Below, piece by piece: positions 10,327 to 16,685 of a stretch of 64,000 bases of DNA. The stretch is from Pseudoclavibacter helvolus (GTDB lineage Bacteria > Actinomycetota > Actinomycetes > Actinomycetales > Microbacteriaceae), in assembly GCF_014191305.1 (NCBI RefSeq), contig NZ_JACHWJ010000005.1, positions 186,001-250,000 of the forward strand, read 5' to 3'. Numbering within the stretch: the first letter of the stretch is position 1; each line of letters opens with the position of its first letter. A program made the position numbers and the translations under genes. Below the pieces are notes generated by a model, which worked only from the letters and a program-made list of their open reading frames with translations, ran no database searches and was not told the origin of the DNA.

Positions 10327-10782
10327 ATGACGCAGTACACGAAAGACCAAGACGCCATCGCTCGGCTCACTCCTGAGCAGTACGCCGTGACCCAGCAGTC
10401 GGCGACCGAACGCCCCTTCGACAACGAGTTCTGGCACAACGACGACCGGGGCCTCTACGTCGACATCGTCTCCGGCGAGCCCCTGTTCGCCTCAACCACC
10501 AAGTACGACAGCGGATGCGGGTGGCCCAGCTTCACGAAGCCACTGAGCGCGGAGAACATCGTCGAGAACTCCGACACGTCGCTCGGCATGCGGCGCACTG
10601 AGGTGCGTTCGGCCGCCGCGGACAGCCACCTCGGCCATGTCTTCGACGATGGCCCCGTCGACCAGGGAGGGCTGCGCTACTGCATCAACTCGGCTGCGCT
10701 GCGCTTCGTTCCGCTCGGAGACCTTGAGACGGACGGCTACGGCCAGTACATCGGACTGTTCGAGCACAAGGCGGGAATCTGA
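10327..10782 (+). CDS. msrB: Peptide-methionine (R)-S-oxide reductase, zinc-free type
   Basis: 151 residues. It reduces the R-epimer of methionine sulfoxide in oxidised proteins, in the cytoplasm. The catalytic Cys is C119 in [12 protein letters not shown]64 in DSGCGWPSF is a candidate resolving residue. The two CxxC pairs that bind zinc in many MsrB proteins are absent: where they should sit the sequence reads [11 protein letters not shown] and [14 protein letters not shown]. This matches the zinc-less subgroup of the family. The start is the ATG at 10327 after GGAGAGG. The stop overlaps msrA by one base, so both reductases are co-translated. Confidence 0.93.
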   Translation: MTQYTKDQDAIARLTPEQYAVTQQSATERPFDNEFWHNDDRGLYVDIVSGEPLFASTTKYDSGCGWPSFTKPLSAENIVENSDTSLGMRRTEVRSAAADSHLGHVFDDGPVDQGGLRYCINSAALRFVPLGDLETDGYGQYIGLFEHKAGI

Positions 10783-11291
10783 TGGCTGACGAGCGCGCGA
10801 TCCTCGCCGGCGGATGCTTCTGGGGGCTCGAGGAACTCATCCGCGACCTGCCTGGGGTGTTCAGCACGCGGGTCGGCTACGCCGGCGGCACCACCCCGAA
10901 CGCTACCTACCGGCACCACGGCGACCATGCCGAGGCCGTCGAGATCGAGTTCGACGCGTCGAAGACCTCCTACCGTGATCTGCTCGAGTTCTTCTTCCAG
11001 GTACACGACCCGACCACGAAGAACCGGCAGGGCAACGACCGTGGCGCGAGCTACCGCTCGGTGATCTTGACGCTGAACCCCGAGCAGGAGCGAGTGGCGC
11101 GCGAGACGATCGCCGACATCGACGCATCAGGTCGCTGGCCCGGCAAGGTCGTCACGCAGGTCGAAGCGGCCGGCGAATTCTGGGACGCGGAGGAAGAACA
11201 CCAGAACTATCTCCGCAAGCACCCGGGCGGCTACACGTGCCACTACGTGCGCCCCGGCTGGGTGCTCGAAGAGTCGGCTGCGACGAGCTAG
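10782..11291 (+). CDS. msrA: Peptide-methionine (S)-S-oxide reductase
   Basis: 169 residues. It reduces the S-epimer of methionine sulfoxide, complementing msrB. The catalytic motif GCFWG is at residues 11-15 with nucleophilic C12; [20 protein letters not shown] and AEEEHQNYL are family signatures. A C-terminal Cys in YTCHYVRPG may resolve the disulfide. The ATG overlaps the TGA of msrB. An 8-bp inverted repeat follows the gene. Confidence 0.95.
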   Translation: MADERAILAGGCFWGLEELIRDLPGVFSTRVGYAGGTTPNATYRHHGDHAEAVEIEFDASKTSYRDLLEFFFQVHDPTTKNRQGNDRGASYRSVILTLNPEQERVARETIADIDASGRWPGKVVTQVEAAGEFWDAEEEHQNYLRKHPGGYTCHYVRPGWVLEESAATS

Positions 11292-11301
11292 CCGCGAGCC
11301 G

Positions 11302-11344
11302 CGAGCACGTCTGGGCGTCCGCCGTCGGGCACTGGGCGTGCTCG
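11302..11344. terminator. Possible bidirectional terminator between msrA and the MarR gene
   Basis: Inverted repeat CGAGCACG (11302-11309) / CGTGCTCG (11337-11344) in the 81-base gap between two convergent genes. The 27-base loop makes it a weak candidate. Confidence 0.35.
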
Positions 11345-11372
11345 ATGGTCGCTCATCTCGAGCGGGTCGCCG

Positions 11373-11882
11373 TCAGGCGTTCGACGACTCCCCGTCGACA
11401 ACCGCGGTGACCCGGTCGAGGTACAGCGAGACGAGCTTCGCCTCCTGCGGGGACAGGTCCTCGGAGAGGTGACGGATCTGCCCGGTGACCGGGTCGATCT
11501 CATCAGCGTCGAGGTCGGTGTCGACCGGCACGATCATCTTGCGGCGGCGATCATCCGGGTCCTGCATCGTGCGGACGAGGCCAGCGTCCGTGAGGCGCTG
11601 CACGAGCATCGTCGCCGACGCACTCGTGACGTCGAGGTAGTCGGCAAGCCCTCCGGGGCTCGTGCTGATCCCGTCGCCCGTGCGCTCGAGAATGAACCTC
11701 ATCGCAGAGCGGTGCGTCTCGCTCAGCTCGCCGGTCGCCTGGCGCCGCCGACCGAGGCGGGCCTCCGCGCGGCGGAGTTCATCGACGGCATCCGACGCAT
11801 CATCGCCAGCCGTCGGTTCGGGATGTTCGCGCGTCGTCGCGCGGCTGTCACGGCTGTCACGGCTGTTGGAGAGTTCAGTCAT
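11373..11882 (-). CDS. MarR family transcriptional regulator
   Basis: 169 residues with the MarR winged helix: SAMRFILERTGDGISTSPGGLADYLDVTSASATMLVQRLTDAGLVRTMQDPDDRRRKMIVPV, where DPDDRRR is the wing signature. The N-terminus up to about residue 45 is charged and low in order. I chose the ATG at 11882 (MTELSN); a longer frame to 11963 reads as unrelated basic sequence and overlaps the small membrane gene. The likely ligand and targets are unknown. The neighbouring 57-residue membrane protein gene lies just upstream on the same strand and may be co-transcribed. Confidence 0.85.
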   Translation of the reverse strand: MTELSNSRDSRDSRATTREHPEPTAGDDASDAVDELRRAEARLGRRRQATGELSETHRSAMRFILERTGDGISTSPGGLADYLDVTSASATMLVQRLTDAGLVRTMQDPDDRRRKMIVPVDTDLDADEIDPVTGQIRHLSEDLSPQEAKLVSLYLDRVTAVVDGESSNA

Positions 11883-11904
11883 GAGGTGCGGCTCGCGGCC
11901 GGCA

Positions 11905-12078
11905 TCAGAGGAACGTGGACACGGTGGCGATGAAGCCGACGCTGAGCATCGCGCCGATCGCACACAGTGCCAGGAACTCCTTGGGGAGCGTGCTGCGCTG
12001 GTAGGCGTCCCAGTAGCGGTCCGAGGTGGAGCGCTGGGAGGACTTCTCGGAGGGGGAGGTGGGGGCTACGGAAGTCAT
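11905..12078 (-). CDS. Small hypothetical membrane protein (57 residues)
   Basis: Short reading frame with ATG at 12078 and TGA at 11905-11907. The product starts MTSVAPTSPSEKSSQRS, then DRYWDAYQRSTLPKEFL, and ends with one hydrophobic segment (LALCAIGAMLSVGFIATVSTFL). A polar N-tail of about 35 residues and a single C-terminal membrane helix suggest a small tail-anchored or regulatory membrane protein. It sits 22 bases upstream of the MarR gene on the same strand, and an AT-rich promoter-like stretch (TTAGCCTAGCTATAT) precedes it. I do not recognise a family. Confidence 0.6.
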   Translation of the reverse strand: MTSVAPTSPSEKSSQRSTSDRYWDAYQRSTLPKEFLALCAIGAMLSVGFIATVSTFL

Positions 12079-12082
12079 GTAG

Positions 12083-12101
12083 TTAGCCTAGCTATATTCC
12101 T
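12083..12101 (-). promoter_or_regulatory. AT-rich promoter/operator region upstream of the small membrane gene
   Basis: The stretch GTTAGCCTAGCTATATTC is clearly AT-rich against its surroundings and carries an imperfect dyad around TTAGCCTAGC. It could be a -10 region, a MarR operator, or a weak DtxR-like site (about 13 of 19 consensus bases by eye). Confidence 0.3.
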
Positions 12102-12135
12102 CGGAGGCGACAAAGTGAGAACTCCCCGCCACCCC

Positions 12136-12885
12136 CTACCGCCCGAGCGCCCCCGAGATTCCGCGCGCCGCCATCCGCACCCCGAGCGCGAACTGCGGCT
12201 CGGCGAGCCGCTCGACGTGCGCGATGATCGACACGGCCGCCACAACCTCGCCGTGCGCATCCACCACCGGGGCGGCCATCGAGAAGGCCCCCGGCGTCAT
12301 CTCCTCGACCGACCTCGAGATGCCGGTCGCGCGGATCTCCGCGAGCCGCCGCCGCAGCGCCTTCGGATCGGTGATCGTATTCGGCAGATACTGTCGCGGC
12401 TTCGACGCGACCACCTCGTCGAACACCTCGATGGGCGAATGCGCGAGCAGCACGAGCCCAACGCCGGTAGCGTGCAGCGGCAGACGCGTGCCGACATCTG
12501 AGATGACCCGCACCGCGTTCGGGCTCGAGATGCGCTCGAGGTAGACAGCGCCGAGTCCGTCGCGCACCGCGATGTGCACGTTCTCCTCCGTCGCGTCCAG
12601 CAGGTCTTCGAGGTAGGGGCGCGCGATCGCGCGCAGCCGCTCGGCGGTCGTGCGACGCGCACCCAGGCGCCACAACTTGATACCGACGCGGTACGAACCA
12701 GAGTCGGTGCGCTCGAGGCCACCCCACTCGGTCCAGGATGCGAGCATCCGGTGCGCCGTCGACACCGGGAGGTTCGCCGCCGCCGCGATCTGCGTGAGTG
12801 TCAGCTCCTCCTTCGCGGCGAACGCCTCGGCGATCGCGAAGAGCTTCTGCGCCACGCTGCGCTCGTCACCACCGCCACCTGCCAT
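12136..12885 (-). CDS. IclR family transcriptional regulator
   Basis: 249 residues. The N-terminal winged helix is clear (SVAQKLFAIAEAFAAKEELTLTQIAAAANLPVSTAHRMLASW), followed by the IclR effector domain with signatures GVYLERI-like LGAVYLERISS, LPLHATGVGLVLLA and GAFSMAAPVVDAHGEVVAAVSI. It is transcribed divergently from the extradiol dioxygenase gene at 13061, and a perfect palindrome lies between them, so it most likely regulates that gene in response to an aromatic compound. The ATG at 12885 starts MAGGGGDERSV. Confidence 0.9.
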   Translation of the reverse strand: MAGGGGDERSVAQKLFAIAEAFAAKEELTLTQIAAAANLPVSTAHRMLASWTEWGGLERTDSGSYRVGIKLWRLGARRTTAERLRAIARPYLEDLLDATEENVHIAVRDGLGAVYLERISSPNAVRVISDVGTRLPLHATGVGLVLLAHSPIEVFDEVVASKPRQYLPNTITDPKALRRRLAEIRATGISRSVEEMTPGAFSMAAPVVDAHGEVVAAVSIIAHVERLAEPQFALGVRMAARGISGALGR

Positions 12886-12921
12886 GCCGCAATGCTAGCC
12901 GCGAGCGGAGCATCCACATCG

Positions 12922-12938
12922 ATGATGCTCGGCATCAT
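12922..12938. promoter_or_regulatory. Candidate IclR operator between regulator and dioxygenase
   Basis: Perfect 17-base palindrome ATGATGC-TCG-GCATCAT in the 175-base divergent gap. Its place between an IclR gene and its probable target makes it the best operator candidate; binding is inferred. Confidence 0.5.
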
Positions 12939-13060
12939 GAAGTTCAGCTTCCCTGATATGTGGGTTCGAGACGAAAGTTGTGGTGTGCCCAAGAACGGCA
13001 CGTGCACACCGCGGCCGAGAACCGCCACAGACGCACTGCACCAGACGAAAAGGATCGACG

Positions 13061-14083
13061 ATGATCAAACTGCTCTCCCATCTCTCGCACATCGAGATCG
13101 CGACGCCAGACGTCGAAGCCTCGGTGAGGTTCTACGAAGAAGAATTCGGCCTGCGCGTCGTCGCTCGCGAAGACGGCAAGGTCTACCTTCGCTCGTGGGG
13201 CGACTACTACACGTACAGCCTCGTCATCGCCGAGGGCCCGGAAGCGGCGCTCAACGTCATGGGCTGGCGCACCTCCAGCGCCGAAGCGCTCGACGAGGCC
13301 GCCAAGCGCGTCGAGGCCGCAGGCGTGCAGGGCACGTGGGCCGAGGGCAGCGTCGGCCACGGGAAGTCGTACACCTTCACGGGGCCCTACGGCCACACCA
13401 TGGAGCTCTACTGGGACGTCGAGAAGTACCAGGCAGACGCCGAGCACGCCTCCGTCTTCCCCGACCGCCCCGAGAAGCGCTCGAAGCACGCCGTCGGCCC
13501 CCGCCAGCTCGACCACGTCACCGTCGCCGCCTCCGACGTGCGCGGCTTCGCCAAGTGGTACAACGAGGTCCTCGGCTTCCGCATCATGGCCTACACGGTG
13601 CTCGACGACCACCCCGTCACCGTCTTCTCCGTGCTCACCACCAACGAGAAGTCGCACGACCTCGGCGTTGTCCTCGACAGCTCGTCGCGCCCCGGCCGCA
13701 TCAACCACTACGCCTACTGGGTCGACACCCGCGAGAAACTCCTCCAGGGCGCCGACGTGCTCATGGAGAACAACATCCCCATCGAGTACGGCCCCTCCAT
13801 CCACGGCATCGGTGAGCAGAGCTTCCTCTACCTCCGCGACCCCAGCGGCATGCGCATCGAGGTCAACACCGGCGGCTACCGCAACTACGTCCCCGACTGG
13901 GAGCCCAACGACTGGAAGCCCTCCACCGGCTCCAACAACCTCTACCGCAACGGCGCCATGCCGATCTCGATGACCGAGTCCTTCCCGCCGGACGCCGGCC
14001 GCCCCACGGCCACGGAAGAGGGCATCCTGCCGGGCACGGAAGAAGCCATCCTCAACCCATACGCCGTGCAGGGACGCGGCTAA
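13061..14083 (+). CDS. Extradiol ring-cleavage dioxygenase (catechol 2,3-dioxygenase, VOC family)
   Basis: 340 residues, two tandem vicinal-oxygen-chelate modules. It cleaves a catechol next to the hydroxyl pair using Fe(II) or Mn(II) and O2. Probable metal ligands lie in the C-terminal half: His in QLDHVTVAASD, His in RINHYAYWVD and Glu in GMRIEVNTGGY; YLRDPSG is a family signature. The start is the ATG at 13061 after AAAAGGA. The size and C-terminal tail resemble homoprotocatechuate 2,3-dioxygenases. It is alone: no other meta-pathway enzyme lies nearby, so the substrate is open. A divergent IclR regulator precedes it. Confidence 0.9.
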   Translation: MIKLLSHLSHIEIATPDVEASVRFYEEEFGLRVVAREDGKVYLRSWGDYYTYSLVIAEGPEAALNVMGWRTSSAEALDEAAKRVEAAGVQGTWAEGSVGHGKSYTFTGPYGHTMELYWDVEKYQADAEHASVFPDRPEKRSKHAVGPRQLDHVTVAASDVRGFAKWYNEVLGFRIMAYTVLDDHPVTVFSVLTTNEKSHDLGVVLDSSSRPGRINHYAYWVDTREKLLQGADVLMENNIPIEYGPSIHGIGEQSFLYLRDPSGMRIEVNTGGYRNYVPDWEPNDWKPSTGSNNLYRNGAMPISMTESFPPDAGRPTATEEGILPGTEEAILNPYAVQGRG

Positions 14084-14149
14084 CCCGCCACAAGCGACGT
14101 CGCCGTTTCTCCAGCGGCGGCGTGAGATCCGCACGAGCGAGATCTGCGC

Positions 14150-14206
14150 TCCCCAGATCTGCACTCCCCAGATCTGCGCTCCCGAGATCTGCGCTCCCGA
14201 GATCTG
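14150..14206. repeat. Short direct repeats ahead of the terminator
   Basis: About five degenerate 15-16-base copies of GATCTGCGCTCCC-AGATCTGC between the dioxygenase stop and the large hairpin. No gene is visible in 14084-14516. Confidence 0.55.
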
Positions 14207-14264
14207 CGCGGGCCACGCGCATCCACCAGGTTCCTCCTTTCCTGGTGGATGCGCGTGGCCCGCG
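14207..14264. terminator. Very strong hairpin after the dioxygenase gene
   Basis: Perfect 24-bp stem: 14207-14230 pairs with 14241-14264 around a pyrimidine loop of ten bases (TTCCTCCTTT). It lies between convergent genes (dioxygenase + and SDR -) and could terminate both. Confidence 0.7.
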
Positions 14265-14293
14265 TTCGCGCGCGCGGCCGGCCACTTCTGAAT

Positions 14294-14359
14294 CTCGGGA
14301 TGGCTTCCTCACTTCGGGATGGCTTGCAACCCATCCGGAGATGAGGAACCCATCCCGAG
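14294..14359. repeat. Palindromic element, TTGCAA-loop family, copy A
   Basis: 29-base arms (14294-14322 and 14331-14359) with 25 pairing positions around the loop CTTGCAAC. Arms are built of two CGGGATGG blocks. Related elements lie at 15514-15579, 33939-34002 and, more distantly, 18385-18442. Confidence 0.75.
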
Positions 14360-14479
14360 TCGTGGCATGTCGGGCATCCCGAGTCGTGGCATGTCGGGCC
14401 TCCCGAGTCGTGGCATGTCGGGCCTCCCGAGTCGTGGCATGTCGGGCCTCCCGAGTCGTGGCATGTCGGGCCTCCCGAG
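14354..14479. repeat. Tandem array of five 24-base repeats
   Basis: Five head-to-tail 24-base units starting CCCGAGTCGTGGCATGTCGG at 14354, 14378, 14402, 14426 and 14450, plus a 6-base partial. Unit 1 differs at one base (GGGCAT for GGGCCT); the others are identical. The first unit begins inside the palindrome arm, so the array seems to have grown out of that element. No spacer sequences, so it is not CRISPR. Confidence 0.9.
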
Positions 14480-14516
14480 GAGCGCCGGCTTCACGAGGGA
14501 GACGCACCATCGCCAC

Positions 14517-15443
14517 TCAGTCGGCGATAAGGGTGCCGCCGTCGATGACGATGTTCTGGCCCGACACGAATGCGCCAGCACGGGACGCGAGCCAGACGAC
14601 CGCTCCCGCGACCTCCTCCGGTTTACCGAAGCGGCCGAGCGGCGTCTTCGCGAGGCGGGCGAGGGCGGCCGCCCCGCCGCCCGTGATGGGCTTCGCGAAG
14701 TCGGTCGAGATGACGCCCGGCGAGATCGCGTTCGCTCGCACGCCCTTCGAGCCCCATTGCACGGCGAGGTTGCGCACCAGTTGCGCGTTCGCGGCCTTCG
14801 TCACCCCGTAGCCCGCGAGCGCGCGGTTTCCGCGGAGCCCCGCGATGCTCGACATCACGATGAACGCACCTCCTCCCACCGCCGCCATTGTCGGAAGGGT
14901 GAGCTCGGCGAGCAGCGCCACCGAGCGCACGTGCAGGCGGTACATGGCGTCGAGGGTTTCCACCGAGTCGAGGCCGCCGGGTCGGTCGAGGGCCGCACCT
15001 GCGTTAGCGAGGACGGTATCGATGCGGCCAGCCCGCTCGCGGGTGCGCTCGACAAGCTTCGCGAGCTGATCGTCGTCGGTGAGGTCACAGATTTCGCCGA
15101 CGACATCGAGACCGGATGCACTCAGCTCGGCCGCAGCCCGCCCCGGCCCGCTCTCCGCGAGTCCCGCGATCACGACGTGCGCGCCGGCGGCCGCGAGCGC
15201 CGTCGCCGAACTCAGGCCAATGCCGCTTGCGCCGCCCGTCACGATCGCAACCTGGCCGCTGCAGTCGAACAGCGCGGCGGGGGCGAGGGTGGCCGGGTCC
15301 GGGGGTGTCGAGTCTGGTGCCCCAGGAGCAGGCGCCGTCGGAGCGGGTGGAGACGGATCCGGCAACCCCGGAAGCGGCGATATCGGGTCGGGAGGTTCTG
15401 GCGTCGTTGCCGGGGAGGTCATCTCTCGATTGTGTCCGTGCAT
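14517..15443 (-). CDS. SDR family NAD(P)-dependent oxidoreductase with Pro-rich N-terminal extension
   Basis: 308 residues. The classical short-chain dehydrogenase core begins near residue 60: cofactor motif TGGASGIG, NAG in LANAGAAL, catalytic Ser in MSSIAG and the Tyr-x3-Lys in GYGVTKAA, ending with the VSGQNIVIDGG signature. The substrate is an alcohol or ketone of unknown nature. The first ~55 residues are Pro/Ala-rich (repeated PDP, PAP), which is unusual for this family and may be a linker. An alternative ATG at 15422 removes seven residues; neither start has a convincing ribosome binding site, and the true start could be nearer the core. Confidence 0.85.
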   Translation of the reverse strand: MHGHNREMTSPATTPEPPDPISPLPGLPDPSPPAPTAPAPGAPDSTPPDPATLAPAALFDCSGQVAIVTGGASGIGLSSATALAAAGAHVVIAGLAESGPGRAAAELSASGLDVVGEICDLTDDDQLAKLVERTRERAGRIDTVLANAGAALDRPGGLDSVETLDAMYRLHVRSVALLAELTLPTMAAVGGGAFIVMSSIAGLRGNRALAGYGVTKAANAQLVRNLAVQWGSKGVRANAISPGVISTDFAKPITGGGAAALARLAKTPLGRFGKPEEVAGAVVWLASRAGAFVSGQNIVIDGGTLIAD

Positions 15444-15513
15444 CCGCTCGCTCGTGATCGTTTCTGCCTATGCGCACATCAGCGCCACCGCCTTCGCGAG
15501 TGAACCCGGGAGT

Positions 15514-15579
15514 TTCGGGATGGCTTCCTCACTTCGGGATGGCTTGCAACCCATCCCGAAGTGCGGAACCCATCCCGAA
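15514..15579. repeat. Palindromic element, TTGCAA-loop family, copy B
   Basis: 29-base arms (15514-15542 and 15551-15579) with only two mismatches and loop CTTGCAAC. A 19-base direct repeat of the right arm (CCCATCCCGAAGTGCGGAA) runs on to about 15597. It separates the SDR start from the stop of the following IclR gene on the same strand. Confidence 0.8.
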
Positions 15580-15661
15580 GTGCGGAACCCATCCCGAGAC
15601 GGAGAAGCGGCACGGGAGAGCGGCACGGCAGAGCGGCACGGGGCACCCGCACCGCGGTCGG

Positions 15662-16447
15662 CTACGAGCCGGAGATGCGCCGGCGAATCTCAGCTGCGGC
15701 CACCTCGAGCAGGCCCCTCATCCGGTCCTCGTCCTGCGGGCGATCTTCAGACCAGGTCACGGCGATGGCGGCCGCGGGCCACCCGGCGTGGTCGAGCACG
15801 GGCATGCCGACGGAGCGCATCCCGACGGAGACCTCGCCGTTCTCGGAGGCAAGCCCGCCGCTGCGAATCTCGTCGAGCACCGACCGCAACTCACGAGGCT
15901 TCTTCGGCCCGCGACCAGTGCGGTCGGCGAACGACGAAGCGTCGGGGTACAGGGCACGCACCTGTTTCTGCGGCATCGCGGCGAGCATGGCGCGACCGGA
16001 TGCGGTGAGGTGCGCCGGCAGTCGCACGCCGACGTCGGCCACGAGCACGGGCCGGCGCGGGGCGCGCTCGTCGACGATGTAGAGCACATCGCGGCCGCTC
16101 ATCACCGCGAGATGTGCGCTCTCTCCCACCTGATCGACGAGGTCGGCGACCACTTGGTGTCCGACGCGGGCGAGGGGCTCCTGCCGCGCGTATCCGCCTG
16201 CAAGCTCAAAGGCCGCCGTGCCGAGTCCCCACCGACGTTCGCCGCGCAGGTGCACGACAAAACGGTGCTCGAGCAGCGTCGTCAGCAGGTGATAGACGGT
16301 CGAGCGTGGGATGCCAAGCTGCGTCGCGATCGTGCTCGCAGCCACAGGTCCTCGCTGCCAGCTCATGAAGCTGAGAATCGCAAGCGTCTGATCGGCCGCG
16401 GGCACCTGCGGGCTGGACCGAGCCGCCGAGCCTCCCCGGGCGGTCAC
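15662..16447 (-). CDS. IclR family regulator, probable regulator of histidine ammonia-lyase
   Basis: About 261 residues from a GTG at 16447 (VTARGGSAARSS). A longer frame to 16528 starts with Arg-rich sequence lacking family character. The winged helix is ALAILSFMSWQRGPVAASTIATQLGIPRSTVYHLLTTL; the effector domain contains LPAHLTASGRAMLAAM and MRSVGMPVLDHAGWPAAAIAVTW. It is divergent from hutH at 16686 with a TCTG-N6-CAGA palindrome between them. In corynebacteria histidine use is controlled by an IclR protein, HutR, so this is a good HutR candidate; that assignment is inferred from position and operator. Confidence 0.85.
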   Translation of the reverse strand: MTARGGSAARSSPQVPAADQTLAILSFMSWQRGPVAASTIATQLGIPRSTVYHLLTTLLEHRFVVHLRGERRWGLGTAAFELAGGYARQEPLARVGHQVVADLVDQVGESAHLAVMSGRDVLYIVDERAPRRPVLVADVGVRLPAHLTASGRAMLAAMPQKQVRALYPDASSFADRTGRGPKKPRELRSVLDEIRSGGLASENGEVSVGMRSVGMPVLDHAGWPAAAIAVTWSEDRPQDEDRMRGLLEVAAAEIRRRISGS

Positions 16448-16613
16448 GCGCCGACCCCGGCTGCGCCCTGCGTGCGCGACACGCGGGCGTTGACGCCGCC
16501 ACCGACAAACTTCGGTGACAAAACGCACCGAACGCGCCGGAAACGAGCCAGAACCGCCGAGTCGTCACCGAGATTTGCAGCGCGGCACGAGCACACGTCA
16601 GCCTTGCCCGTCA

Positions 16614-16631
16614 TGTCTGAGATCACAGACA
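16614..16631. promoter_or_regulatory. Candidate HutR-type operator
   Basis: Inverted repeat TGTCTG-AGATCA-CAGACA, 55 bases before the hutH start. As I recall it, the corynebacterial HutR motif is TCTG-N6-CAGA with an AT-rich centre; this site keeps both outer half-sites. Confidence 0.5.
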
Positions 16632-16685
16632 ATGAGTGTCCTCGCCGGGGAGACAACGCGCAACGGTTGGAGTGGAATCGATGGC

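Noticed and set aside
14354-14479. CRISPR array
   Set aside because: The 24-base units are head to tail without spacers and no cas gene is present.
14319-15503. 394-codon + strand frame running through the 24-base repeats
   Set aside because: Its first part only translates the repeat array (MSGLPSRG units) and the rest is antisense to the SDR gene.
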